64,000 nt of DNA from Icerya purchasi. Lineage: Eukaryota > Arthropoda > Insecta > Hemiptera > Monophlebidae. A model generated the notes under the pieces. It ran no database searches. It was not told where the DNA came from and worked only from the letters and a program-made list of their open reading frames with translations. Below, piece by piece: positions 11,140 to 21,698 of this stretch. Location of the stretch: NCBI GenBank assembly GCA_039619475.1, contig CM077115.1, positions 140,752,172 to 140,816,171 on the forward strand, in the 5' to 3' direction. Both the position numbers and the translations under genes were made by a program. Position 1 is the stretch's first letter; each line of letters starts with the position of its first letter.

Positions 11140-12300
11140 GTCGAAGAGTTTTCATATAGTAATAGGATTAGAGATATTCCAAATAAGATTTACGAATAAA
11201 GTGAATCATGAATTTGGTTTTCACAAAGATTGCTGAGCAAGGAGTTTCCCAAAGCGCAGGTAAGAGTATATAGTTCGGGTAGTACTGTCCAATTTAGGCA
11301 CTTGCATATAAGAAAAAATAGTAATCTGGTTTCGATAAGAAAATTGACTTATATAAAATGACGATTGATCGATCAGCAGCCCTCAGCGAAAGTGCCTTAA
11401 GGAGGTTTAATCGTTTAAAGATGAAAATGTAAAGATAGTTTATATGATCACTACATAAAATTTTAAAGGGCTCCTGAGATAACAGAAAAAGAAAAATCCA
11501 AGAGAATGTGGCAATTATTTAAAGATTAACTCGAGGAGATCTGGACAATAGAGTAAAAACTTAGACAGGAAAATCGGAAGATGAACGTTGGGGATGGCTG
11601 TTTCTAAATTATTTAGAGAAACACTGAGCTCATTATTAGCCCCGCCTTTAAACCTGGCGCGGTCTAGTGTAATGTACGAAAGCAGCGGAGAATCTAAATA
11701 CACGGTGATATTGTATTTCATGATCGGAAAAGAAAAACACACACAGAAAAAAAAAACACAAAAACGAGTCCGGGGTGTAAGGTCATTGTAGTGGTAGAGA
11801 ATAAAAACGATCTGAATATCGATGCTGCTGCTGATATGTCGGCCGTTGAGCAAAAATATCACAGGTCAACAACTTTCAAGCGCCAAGTAGAGAACTGTTT
11901 GCCGGAACGGACCAAAATTCGGCGCAATAAGTAACTGCGTTCAAATTAATTCCGAACTAGCGGGAATACTCGGAATTTATCGGAAAAGAAGTTCCTTGAA
12001 GAACGATCGAATTAGCGGTAAAATGATTAACTAGGCGTATAAATATAGCTGAGCGGGATAAATTAGCGTGCGCCTGGCGTACTTGTCTCTATACTAGTGG
12101 GGGAGGGGGGCGCTGATGGTGAAATGGTATTAGTGGAAGGAGACAGTAAAAGCAACAAATGGGAAACTATATTCGGTTGCTCAGCAACGAGTGTCCAGCG
12201 ACCCCAGCACTCTTTGCCGATTTATTTTTTTGGACTCCGATCGGTAAATGACCGTTCGGCGACGGTCCGATAATCTGTTCGGCTCTGAAATTTTCTCCAG
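11134..12300. other. No gene recognised
   Basis: AT-rich sequence. Open frames at 11,515-11,862 (minus) and 11,588-11,791 (plus) overlap each other and show no motif. Confidence 0.45.
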
Positions 12301-14350
12301 CAATTCGGTTTAGTTGGGCGCGTGTATATGCTCGATGAAAAAATTTCAATTAACACGAGTGTGTAAATTCTCCGAATTACTTCTGTTTATAAACAAAGAG
12401 ATACGATGCAGCGAGAACGGGCCGAGTGTGTGTGAAGCTGATGCCGGATTAATAATAAAATGCCGTTTTTATACGTGTAACATTAAGCGAGCTTCGGCCG
12501 GAGCATCGGTTGCGAGACGAGCGCGCGATTATATTTAACAAACCGGTCCTGGAAGCCGCGCTGGAGCGCCGTCGCTACTTGCATTCTAAATCGCTGGCGA
12601 ATAATAATAAGCAGCGGCAGCAGCAGCAGAAGGAGAAAAAGAAGCCCCGATGAAAAAACCTCGGGAAAAAATCGGAAAAAAAATCGCGGAAAAAAATCGA
12701 AAATCGTCTATCCAGCGTGTCTTTACGCTTTAATGCAGAGAGAATCGTTGCTGGACGGCCGCAGATAAAGAGAGAGACAGCGATTCCCTTATTCCGCTTT
12801 CCGAAAAGGACGAGGAAAAGCGAAGAGCGCGAAAGGGAATGAGGAATGGAGGGCTCTCCGTGTTCGGAACAAAAGTTAATCGTCTCCAATTGCCTAAAGG
12901 GTTAATAGCCCAGCGCGCCAAAAAGGGCTCAGTCTGCCTGTCTCTCTCTCCCTCTCTCTCCCGCTCTCTGTTTATCCGTATGATATAATAATGAATGTGT
13001 ATGTCAAGTGTCGGTGGTGGCGCAGTGGCTGCTGGGCATGGCATAATAATAGCGGTACGTGTATGTACGCGGACAGATAATTCCAACTGATGATTCTCGG
13101 ATTAGCCCGACAGCGAAACGCGCTCACAATCGGCGGTTAGCTGCCGATGTCCGGCTGCGACGCCACTGAACCAGTTACCACCATCTTTTCTGCCGAGTAT
13201 GGTAATTTTTTCGCGGCAAGACCTCCTACCGCCACCGGTTCTTTGGCGTGCTCGGCGACGACCGTAGGCAGAATGCTGCGCGATGATTGCCGACGAATAA
13301 AAAATCAGGCGTTGTATACAGTTGCGCACGGATCGATACAATTGCCGGACAGCACCACACAGCTGCGGCCGATCCGATCCACTCGCGATCCGGCCAACAT
13401 TCCGGGGCTGATGACCAAAGCGGCGATGCGATGGAGCCTCGGGCCAGTGCAGACCTAGAACTAGAAACGGCCATGTCAAACTGGTTGTGGCGTTTCTTTC
13501 GCTGCCTGCCTTCCTGCTGTCGGGTCGATGAACGGGGTGACCTTCTTGTCCTCTAATCTGTTCTTCCTGCGATCATATGCACACAACACCATCTTATCAT
13601 CATCCGGTCTTCTCTGCTTCCTTCTTCTACTTCTTCTTCTTCTTCTTCTTCTTCTTCATGTTCTTCATTGCTATCGTCTCCCATGCTCTTACTTAGCAGC
13701 ACTGTCCTCGTATCTATCTCCGCCATCATCTAAATGCCAAACTCTCTCTCTACTCGTCGCTTTCTGCACGCCGTTTATTTACTTTCGGTGGTGTTTGTCG
13801 CGGCTGAATCCAGCGCGATATCACTTCTCCGGCAGCAGCTGACGAGGCGCAGAACGCTGCATCTTTTCGGACAGTTGCCGGCAGCCGCCGTTCTAGGTTC
13901 CTCTTCCGCGTCGCCCGTCGCGTCGCCCCCGCCGCCATTGCTGCTCATAACGGGATACATAACGTCATAACCGTGCAGAACCACGAGCTGCCGCGCTTCT
14001 TCCACTTTTGTGCATTTTGCTTCTTCACTCTCGGCCTGCCAAATTGCCGACCGCTGAAGCTGTACAGCATCGCGCTGTCGCGTATCTCTTTCAGCGGGAC
14101 AAGGCGCGCGTTCGGAGCAACATCAGAAAACGACCTCGACAAAGAATTATTTCACGCGACGAAACGACATCGCAGATAGTTTGGACACCTCGGTGACCCT
14201 CTTGCGCTCTCACTCCGTCTCTTTCTAAATCTGTGACTATCGGCTGATCTTCTCTCGCATTAAGCCGCGCTGGTAGAGGGGCCACAGCAAGCGATGGTGT
14301 ATCTGCGGCGAACGACTTTTTCATTCTCTGCGCCGATTTACTTAAACCTG
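12300..14350. other. GC-rich, CpG-containing, apparently repeat-free block
   Basis: This stretch stands out from the AT-rich surroundings: many CG dinucleotides, overlapping open frames of 60-125 codons on both strands (for example 13,102-13,479 minus, 13,147-13,458 plus, 13,528-13,842 plus), a CAG/CAGCAG run near 12,610-12,630, a CT-rich tract near 12,940-12,970 and a (CTT)n tract at 13,627-13,660. None of the frames carries a recognisable domain, and frames open on both strands are expected of GC-rich DNA. It could be a CpG island, a promoter with a 5' untranslated exon, or coding exons of an unrecognised gene. Confidence 0.4.
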
Positions 14351-15410
14351 TGCGTTTTCTTCGAAATATCCTCTCTCTAGTTTCACTACTGACCTAATAT
14401 TTGGTCGCCAAAAATTCGATTCCGCCAATGCGTTCACGGACTTTAAGAAGTGCGTAACGGCTGATAAACGAGTTTTTCTTAAAAATTTCTCGACTGTTTA
14501 TTATTCTAAACTAGTTTCGTCGGAGTTTTACGTAAATTCGCTCGATCAACCAGTTCAAATCAATATGTCAATGGGAAAAATTCTTTTTCTTACTGTACAT
14601 TAAAATGCCGGACGGTTGACCGATCGACATTTCGTTTCGAACAAGGCCTGTTGCTATGCTCATCTGTCATTTAGCGAATTTCAAAAATTTACAAAAGTTA
14701 ATGGTCGACCGGTTACTTTTTTCTTTTCTGTTTCATCCGGGTAAAAACACTAGGCAAATTGATATCGATGGCGTGCACTTCACCAAATGCCGCTAATGCT
14801 AGTCATACACTATCGGTGAAGTGCTTCGTTCATTTTGAGTTCAGGTAAGAAGTTGGGACTGTTCCGAAAACAACCGAATAAAAAACAGTCGACCATGTAG
14901 ATTTTTAGCGTGAGCAATTTACAATCGTGTTTTGATCGAAACTCTGGAGCATTTGCTCGTTTTCAATTTAACACCCAAGTAAGTTGCTGCGGAAAAATAC
15001 AAATACTATAAAAGACATTAAATAGAAGCTACAGTAGTATTGTTGAGATTATATCAAAAATTTTTTTTGTAATGCAAATAATTTATTAGTTTACGGATTT
15101 TTTAAAATACCAACATCAATCGGTAACGAATTTTTTGGAGATCCCAAAAAAAAAAAAAAAGCAAATTTATTTACTTAAAAATAACATTTTCTTTTAAGAA
15201 CTCACGAGTTTGTGAAAAAGACATTTTTAAAGCTTGTGGTTCTTCGCTTAATACAGCGAATCTTTTTAAGCTTAAGTGCATTTACCTTACTGCTATTGAA
15301 AATCCTCTTCTCCGTATAGACATTTAAAGAACTCAGTTGCAATCTACACTAATATACGTTATCGGAACTTGTCAAGCATATCACATCGGAAACAGTTTCA
15401 AATATCTATA
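14351..15410. other. No gene recognised
   Basis: AT-rich, with short homopolymer runs. No coding or repeat signature seen. Confidence 0.5.
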
Positions 15411-15737
15411 TCTATATCCACGGGCGTCGCCAGCGGGGCCCGGAGTCTTGAAACTTTTTAATTAACTGGCCATGATGAGTATTCACAGGCGCGTAATCAT
15501 GGACAATTTGGAAGACTTTTATAATAAAGTAGTACAACAACTTGCCAGAAACCCACGAAAATTATGTTTTAATTAAGATTTTATTCTTGTTTAATAACAT
15601 ATTAAGCCTTTACAACTTATAAATTTTATTTTTCCTATAACTCATATCCTCTTCCTATTATCTTGCCCCCCTCCTGGCGGCTGGAACCCCCCCCCCCCCC
15701 CCCCGACGCATCGACTGGTGACGCCCTCGTCTATATC
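15411..15737. mobile_element. Non-autonomous hAT MITE 2 with 8-bp target duplication
   Basis: A 311-bp element (15,419-15,729) between direct repeats TCTATATC at 15,411-15,418 and 15,730-15,737. Terminal inverted repeats: CACGGGCGTCGCCAG at the left and CGAGGGCGTCACCAG at the right (reverse complement), 12 of 15 identical. A long C run (about 15,687-15,704) lies inside the right end, mirrored by GCGGGGCCCGG on the left. The GGGCGTC(G/A)CCAG end and 8-bp duplication are typical of hAT. One caution is that the flanking duplication lies in a (TATATC)n-like stretch, which weakens it as evidence. Confidence 0.75.
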
Positions 15738-15756
15738 TATATGTATATATGTAATA

Positions 15757-16260
15757 TATAACTCGGCCATTTTGGTTTCACAATGGGCTCTACCTCTTGA
15801 CCCCGCTTGCTTACATTTTCTCTTTCTCTTCTATTCTTTGTATAGAATGATCAAAATTTACAACGTCATTCTTACCGGTATGATACATTTTTTTGTTACT
15901 AAATCTAATGGTGCATGATTAAGAATGACGTTTTCATTTAACATTTAACTTTCGTTACATAAAATTGGGACATTTTTTCTAATGGGGCCCAGCCTAAGAA
16001 TTACGTTGTAATTTATTCAGTACAACGTAATTCTTAGGCTATCCTCCATTAGAAAAAATGTCCTGATTTTATGTAACGAAAAATGTCCCAAAAAAAGGAT
16101 CCCAATTTTATGTAACGTTTGTTATATTTTATAGGAGGATTTTTGTGATTATTTTATTATATTCATATGAACCGATTTAGAATTATGTTGTAAATGTTGA
16201 TCATTTTATACGAAGTATAGAAGAGAAAAAGACAGAAACGTAAGCAAATATATATATATA
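15757..16260. repeat. Family M inverted pair, copies M2a/M2b
   Basis: Two M units in opposite orientation joined tail to tail. The left unit starts AACTCGGCCATTTTGG at 15,760 and ends AGCCTAAGAATTACGTTGTA at about 15,991-16,010. After a short spacer the reverse complement begins (TACAACGTAATTCTTAGGCT, about 16,020-16,039). The junction is a perfect inverted repeat of about 20 bp. The right unit continues through the ACGTTTGTTATATTTTATAG segment to a purine tract ending near 16,250. Confidence 0.8.
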
Positions 16261-16389
16261 AATTCGGCCATTTTAGCCTCGCAAAGTGCCGAGCTCATTG
16301 ACCTCTCTTGCTTGAGTTTTTGTCTCTTTCTCTTCTACACTTTGTATAAAATGATCAAAATTTACAACGTAATTCTTACTGGCATCAAC

Positions 16390-16962
16390 ACAAAAAAAAT
16401 CCGTTTCGAATTTACTCCCATTGTGCAAAAAGTTTCATGTTAGATTTTGGTCAGATTTTTACGTTTCCTCCTTTTTTAATCATCCTTCCTTTTATTTTTC
16501 CATCCAACCTAATCTTCCCACGCGGCCTTGGTTTTACGATTTTCCTTCGCTTCACCGCTCCGTTATTGTCCCTATTATCCGTTTATGTCTGAATCATACT
16601 CTTCTTCCTTCCTCACGTTTTCGTTTTCATCTCGCTCTTTCCCCTTATTGCTCTCTTCATCCTGACGACGAAGCCGTCTGTGATCCTGACCATATCCTCT
16701 TTGAATGTCCATCCCTCGTGAACGAACGTACCTCTTTGTATTCCAATCTGCTGTCACTCAAACTCCCTACTCCTTATTGTGCCTCGTATATCTTATCGTT
16801 TCCGTCGATCTCAGTTGTTCCTATCCTCAGTTCCTTTATCTTATCAATAGCTGACCGAATCTACATTTAACTGATCCTTCTCCTTTCTTTCGTTTCTGGG
16901 CGAAGATCCTTTGTTGATATGCCCAAAGGGGGGTTTAAAAAAAAAAAAAAAACAAAAAAAAT
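16390..16962 (+). mobile_element. Family L non-LTR insertion, copy C, with 11-bp target duplication
   Basis: A young 5'-truncated L copy. The target duplication ACAAAAAAAAT occurs exactly at 16,390-16,400 and 16,952-16,962. The body (16,401-16,951) encodes the ORF2 C-terminus without interruption, from a segment starting FHVRFWSDFYVSSF through NHTLLPSSRFRFHLALSPYC, then C(S)LHPDDEAVCDPDHILFEC, to a stop at 16,868-16,870. A short 3' UTR with hairpin and poly(A) follows. It is nearly identical to copy D, so both are recent. The zinc-binding C...H...C...H...C-like segment lies at the extreme C-terminus after the RNase H domain, which is truncated away here. Confidence 0.92.
16897..16925 (+). promoter_or_regulatory. 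Family L 3' RNA hairpin (copy C; also 1,102-1,130, 10,014-10,042, 19,815-19,843)
   Basis: Stem TGGGC/GCCCA with a 19-nt loop, placed between the ORF2 stop and the poly(A). Four copies (A2, B, C, D) share the stem and the exact loop length. The loop sequence of B differs from C at many positions, and A2 has a G-U closing pair (TGGGT/GCCCA). A role in recognition by the element's own reverse transcriptase is inferred. Confidence 0.55.
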
Positions 16963-17368
16963 GACAATCACAAAAATCCTATCCTAACATTTAACTTTCA
17001 TTATATAAAATTAAGACATTTTTTCGTTACATTTTTCGTTACATATTTCGTTACATAAAATTGAGACATTTTTTCGAATGGGCGGTAGCCTAAGAATTAC
17101 GTTGTAATTAATATATGTGTGTGTGTGTGTTTATATTCTGATTCAATAAGCATTACAGGTTACTATCATCGCACTTAATTTTAATGATATGCGAAAAAAA
17201 AATTTTAGTGATAAAAAGTGATGTGGGGCCAGAGCAGATTTGGGGTAAGTGCTTCTCTTTTGTTCATTATGTCATAGTGGTAGTTAGTATCGTGCTGCGA
17301 TCTGGTATGCGTTGTAGTAACTACTGCTATTGTGAAAGCCAGACTTTATGATATGCATAGTGAAGGTA

Positions 17369-18890
17369 CAGTCAGTTGCCGGGTAATCGTTTGGCGCGAA
17401 AGTAGGTAGTGTTTAATTTTGTAAAGTTAAATTTACAGCGGGTAGTAGAATTGTAAAAACTTGGTTATTGTTGAAGTAAGAACTACAAAATCGGGTAATA
17501 ATTTAAACATGTTAGCTTTTAGTTTAGTCGTAACAAGCTTCATTTGTTTGTTTTTCCAATTATGGGTCTAGTGCCTAACTTTCGCAAGGCGAAGCGCGGT
17601 CCACAAAACGCACTTACCACGAAGTGAATTTTTTAATGCGCGTATTTATTTCATGCAGTAAACTTAAATGAAGAAAATTGTAAAATGGCGTGTTATTTAA
17701 TTTTTCAGGGACCTAATCATAGTGCGGTCATATATTCATAAAATAGTAATAGAGCCAGCAACTAAAACGCTACAGACAGCCGTTCAGAGTGTGAAATTTG
17801 GATACTTGGCGATCTATAGAGCTAGTAAAGTTTTTACAATATACCTGAAAATATTTTACCCGATCATGTTGCAGAGGAAGCCAAAAAAATGACACACTCG
17901 ATATGTTCCTTTAGAAGAGGAAAACATTTTTGGCTACCAGACTTTGTGCCATGGAGAAGTGGGGATTTGAGAGGACCAAAATGGAGATTGTAAATGTAGT
18001 TGCTGAATATGTTAGCCGCAATAATGTCGAAACACAATTTAAAATCGGATTCCCGGGCGAAGACTAGTTTTTTAACTTTTAAACACGGGCGCAATTTCTT
18101 TATCAGAGCACCACAAAATGTAAAGTTTATGAAAAAAAAAGGGTAGATTTATTTGTCACAAATGCATATTTTGAATTATTAGATAAGACACTTAGAGGAC
18201 TCAATTTGGAAGATAAGCCGTTTTCGAATATGGAATTTCGATACAAACAGTTTTCGTTCGGATCCTTTAAATACTAAAATCGGAGGGCAATGAGAATGTT
18301 CTGTGACTCGCACGACGAACGGTTTTGGCACAGAAGACACTACAGTTTTAATGTGCTGCAGTGAAAGTGGCTATAAATGGCATTAATTATTTTTAAAAAA
18401 GCTTACGAATCAATGGCTTGCACTGACAGGCATTACATTTTCAAGCACTATACACGCAGCTTCAGTAAATGGTTAGCTGGACAGTAAACTATTTTGAAGA
18501 AAGTTTTTCAAAATGTATTGATCCAGAACAACGGCCAGTGTTAGTCATTTACGAGGGTCAAACTACGCGTTTTGGAATAGATGTGTAATACAAATAGTAA
18601 TTATCGATAATACAAGTTAATGCTGAAACTGCCGCTTATTTGTTGTAACCGTTAACAGTTTTTAAACCGCTTAAAACACGTTGGGATACTAAATTAATCG
18701 AATAATGAAGGAGAACAAGCGTAGCTGATAAAATTGCTAAATATACATTTTCAAGATTATCTGGCGAAGTATAGACCGAGACGGAGCCAGTAGTACCGCG
18801 ATCAATGGTTTTACCAAAGCTGCTATTATCCGGTTTAATGGAAATGTTTTATCAATCTTTTAAATAATAGGAAATTAACAGGTTCAGCAT
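17369..18890 (+). pseudogene. Decayed pogo/Tigger-type (jerky-like) DDE transposase
   Basis: Read across all three frames, this is a Tigger/jerky transposase. An N-terminal FRKAKRGPQNAL-like start lies at about 17,576. The CENP-B-type helix-turn-helix region has MEKWGFERTKMEIVNVVAEY, NNVETQFKIGFPGED, then VDLFVTNAYFELLDKTLRGL and NLEDKPF. The catalytic region has TRTTNGFGTEDTTVLMCCSE (about 18,306-18,365), NQWLALTGITFS, LVIYEGQTTRFG (18,541-18,576) where the family has a D-G-H motif, then VFKPLKTRWDTKLIE and INGFTKAAIIRFN. The second catalytic Asp reads Glu here and the first DE(T) motif is lost. Many stops and frameshifts; non-functional. A TA followed by CAGTCAGTTGCCGGG at 17,367 could be its 5' end, but I found no matching inverted repeat. 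Confidence 0.8.
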
Positions 18891-18994
18891 TCATTTTCAA
18901 TGAAACCAGTTGCTGTTGTAATAAACATTGAAATTCACGAATCTAATTTGAAGCAACAAACGCAAATTAAACAAAATTAAACAACTGGGCTTAA

Positions 18995-19878
18995 ATAAAT
19001 TTTGTACTATCTTTACGGCCGAGTTAATGGCCATTTTACGCTCCATAATCCATATTTCCTCACATCGTTCTTCTTCTAAATTTTTAATTATCTCCGACTT
19101 CATGTGTGCTCTTAAAGCTATTTCCTTTCATTTCCCCTCTCACTCCTCTGACCTTTTCATCCTCCGTATTCGCTCCCTCATTCACACTCTCTTCTCACTT
19201 CACGCTATCCGCGGTGAAATGCTCTGGGTCCCCAGTTATATGGGGATAGAGGGTAACGAAATGGCAGATTCCTTGGCTCAGATTGCTGTATCCTCACGCT
19301 TTTTTTTCTCTAAAATTCCCGTTTCTAATTTACTCCCATTGTGCAAAAAGTTTCATGTTAGATTTTGGTCAGATTTTTACGTTTCCTCCTTTTCTAATCA
19401 TCCTTCCTTTTATTTTTCCATCCAACCTAATCTTCCCACGCGGCCTTGGTTTTACGATTTTCCTTCGCTTCACCGCTCCGTTATTGTCCCTATTATCCGT
19501 TTATGTCTGAATCATACTCTTCTTCCTTCCTCACGTTTTCGTTTTCATCTCGCTCTTTCCCCTTATTGCCCTCTTCATCCTGACGACGAAGCCGTCTGTG
19601 ATCCTGACTATATCCTCTTTGAATGTCCATCCTTCGTGAACGAACGCACTTCTTTGTATTCCAATCTGCTGTCACTCAAACTCCCTACTCCTTATTGTGC
19701 CTCGTATATCTTATCGTTTCCGTCGATCTCAGTTGTTCCTATCCTCAATTCCTTTATCTTATCAATAGCTGACCAAATATACATTTAACTGATCCTTCTC
19801 CTTCCTTTCGTTTCTGGGCGAAGATCCTTTGTTGACATGCCCAAACGGGGGTTAAAAAAAATAAAAAAATAAAATAAA
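18995..19878 (+). mobile_element. Family L non-LTR insertion, copy D
   Basis: The longest clean L copy: an uninterrupted frame from about 19,003 to the stop at 19,786-19,788 (the ATG at 19,027 is internal). It encodes the second half of the RNase H domain: TIFTAELMAILRSII with its catalytic Glu, SSKFLIISD with a catalytic Asp, LWVPSYMGIEGNEMADSLAQ with the last catalytic Asp. The C-terminal NHTLLPSSRFRF and zinc-binding DPDYILFECPS segments follow. The 3' UTR has the TGGGC/GCCCA hairpin at 19,815-19,843 and a poly(A)/(AAAT) tail. It lies inside the Tigger relic. No clear target duplication was found. Confidence 0.9.
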
Positions 19879-20130
19879 ACTTTAAATTAGGCTCCTGAAA
19901 TTTTAAATACAAGTTCAAATTCCAGTCCACACACAACAGCTGTTGTACAAATGTTGAAGAATTATGTATTCAATAGACGAAAAAGGACAATGCTACAATT
20001 AAAACGAAAACTGATTTGCACAGCAGCTGAAGTAGTTACACAAAAAGAAGCCGGCAGGTCAATATCAGTGAAAACATTCAAAATAAATATAAAACTTCAA
20101 AGAAACCGAAGAAATCACGATATGCCCATA
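19879..20130 (+). pseudogene. Probable C-terminal continuation of the Tigger-type transposase
   Basis: Immediately after copy D, an open stretch reads APEILNTSSNSSPHTTAVVQ, then MLKNYVFNRRKRTMLQLKRK and AAEVVTQKEAG. This basic region plus a short motif resembles the tail of jerky/Tigger transposases, which follows the (G)F-KAGI-PFN box seen at about 18,800-18,840. It is therefore likely the rest of the same gene, separated by the L insertion. The assignment depends on context. Confidence 0.45.
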
Positions 20131-20384
20131 TCAACCTACCGTTGAGTGTAGGCAATCCCTTACGGGATAAGTTAGCCTAAACTGCCGTGCTGGCCAGGCG
20201 AATTGGTAGATGCATTTTATACCTGCTGCTAAATATACATGGTAATAGTTAATATGCGACGCTAACGAAGACGATAGTGTAGACGCAAGACCACACTCGA
20301 AACTGATCGCAATCACTTGTTATCAATACAGTCCCGCGTGTTTCTGCCTACTATACGTTAACTAACGCGCATATGGTGTATATT

Positions 20385-21160
20385 TCTTCTTCTTCATCCG
20401 CCGTCTCCGTCTCGAAGGTTGGCGATCGACAATTGGAATTTATTTCTATCTACAGCTGTTCGGAAAAGTTCTAATGAGGAACAGTTGAACCAGTTGTTAA
20501 GATTATCCATCCATGGAATTTGACGTCTACCTCTCGATCTCTTCCCGGCCACAATTTTACCCTCAAGTAGTATTTTTAGATATGATTTGATCCTCTTAAG
20601 ATATGTCCCAAGTATTGTAGTTTCCGTTTTTTGATAGTTCGTAGTAGTTTAAGGTTCTTTCCCAGTCTATTAAGTATTTAAATATTCTTTACTTTTTGCG
20701 TCCATGGTACTTCCAGGACACGTCGGTAGCAGTACATCTCAAAAGCGCTGATTTTTTTTTCTAAAGTTGAGTCTAGTGTTCAGCACTCACAACTAAATAT
20801 TAGATTGGAGAAAACGTAGCATCTCAGGAGTCTGATTCTGAGTTCCAGTTTCAGTTCTTGACACGTGAATAGGTTCTTCATTCTCATTAGCGCTCCTCTC
20901 GCCTGCTCAATCCTGCTACGTATCTCAGGTTTGGAAGTGCAATTTTCTTCAAGTATACTTCTCAGATATTTGATGCGTGGGACTTGTTCAATTTTTTCAC
21001 CGTTTATTTTGATCGAGCATTTAATTGGCTTCTTCGAGAATACTATTGCTTTTGTCTTAGATGTGTTCATTTTTAAACCGCATGCAGCACTTTTTTCCAC
21101 GATCTTATCTAAAATGCCCTGGAGTTCCTATTAAGCTGTCATCAGCATATCGAAGGTTAT
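20385..21160 (-). mobile_element. RTE-like endonuclease-reverse transcriptase relic
   Basis: The C-terminal half of an RTE-like ORF. The minus strand reads GLKMNTSKTKAIVFSKKP, INGEKIEQVPRIKYLRSILE, IRSRIEQARGALMRMKNLFT, LRIRLLRCYVFSNLIF. In decayed frames it continues to VPWTQKVKN and RTIKKRKLQYLGHILRG, and ends with an IANLRDGDG-like segment next to a GAAGAAGAAG tail (plus-strand cttcttcttc near 20,387-20,396). The catalytic YADD region should lie upstream but is not present. A frameshift follows 20,780. Same family type as 6,925-7,640. Confidence 0.8.
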
Positions 21161-21184
21161 CCAGTGGCTTACAATTGCCTAGTA

Positions 21185-21315
21185 TATGATTCTATTAGAG
21201 GTTATTTAAATTAAAATTTCTCGTAATAAGTTCTGTCGTCGCCCGGGATCAAACCCGAGACCTCCATAACGGAAGCTAAGCGCTAGGCCATCGCTTCATT
21301 CGAAATGTAAATTTA
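21185..21315 (-). repeat. tRNA-derived SINE, second family, copy 2
   Basis: On the minus strand an A-box-like TGGCCTAGCGCTTAGC (21,275-21,290) and a B-box-like GGGTTTGATCCCGGG (about 21,243-21,257) are spaced as in a tRNA gene, followed by GCGACGACAGAACTTATTAC. The downstream body continues into AT-rich sequence without a tRNA acceptor match, so it is a SINE head, paired with the copy at 4,180-4,300. Confidence 0.7.
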
Positions 21316-21698
21316 TGCTTAGGAAAATAAGTATTAAAGATGTTAAATATGTATCAGTTGAGTTACTTTCTTCGAGACATGTTGGAAAATGTCAATTAAA
21401 ATTATATCTATTAAATATATACTTTTAAAATTTACATATGCAGAGTGATTATAATTAAAGTACAAGATTCAAAACGCTATAAAAACAGAACCACTGATCA
21501 GAGTGGCGTCAAATTTGAACGGAATATTACTGAAAAGAGGGGAAAGCGGATGACATAAAAAAAAATAGTTTCAAGTTTTTTTTTGTTTTTTTTTTGGCTT
21601 GGCAACTAATTTTAGCAACAGACTGCGCTACCAGTACCAGCTTTACAAATGCGAAACTGCGAAAAGAATTCATTCAATTTTAGATAACAACACTTGTT
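21316..21698. other. 5' flank or 5' UTR of the R1-clade element
   Basis: No coding signature. It contains a T-rich tract near 21,578-21,596. I could not locate the 5' end of the R1-clade element. No ORF1 precedes ORF2, so the element is probably 5'-truncated close to 21,650. Confidence 0.4.

Larger units (their letters stand above)
16262..17112 (+). repeat. Family M copy M2c, interrupted by an L insertion
   Basis: A further M unit starting with a variant of the AACTCGGCCATTTT end at 16,260-16,275 and ending in CCTAAGAATTACGTTGTAAT near 17,108. It is interrupted at 16,401-16,951 by family L copy C. The two halves join as ...GGCATCAACACAAAAAAAAT / GACAATCACAAAAATCC..., matching the uninterrupted reading of copy M5 at 52,150-52,200 (reverse complement). 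Confidence 0.8.

Noticed and set aside
13102..13556. Overlapping open frames on both strands as host exons
   Set aside because: Frames of similar length occur on both strands of this GC-rich block and none has a domain, so I report only the block.
19027..19788. Independent 253-codon host gene
   Set aside because: Its RNase H motifs and C-terminal zinc segment match the other L copies, and it ends with the L hairpin and tail; it is a truncated retrotransposon.
21243..21290. Functional tRNA gene
   Set aside because: A and B boxes are present but there is no acceptor-stem pairing, and a related copy with the same extension exists at 4,180-4,300, so it is called a SINE.
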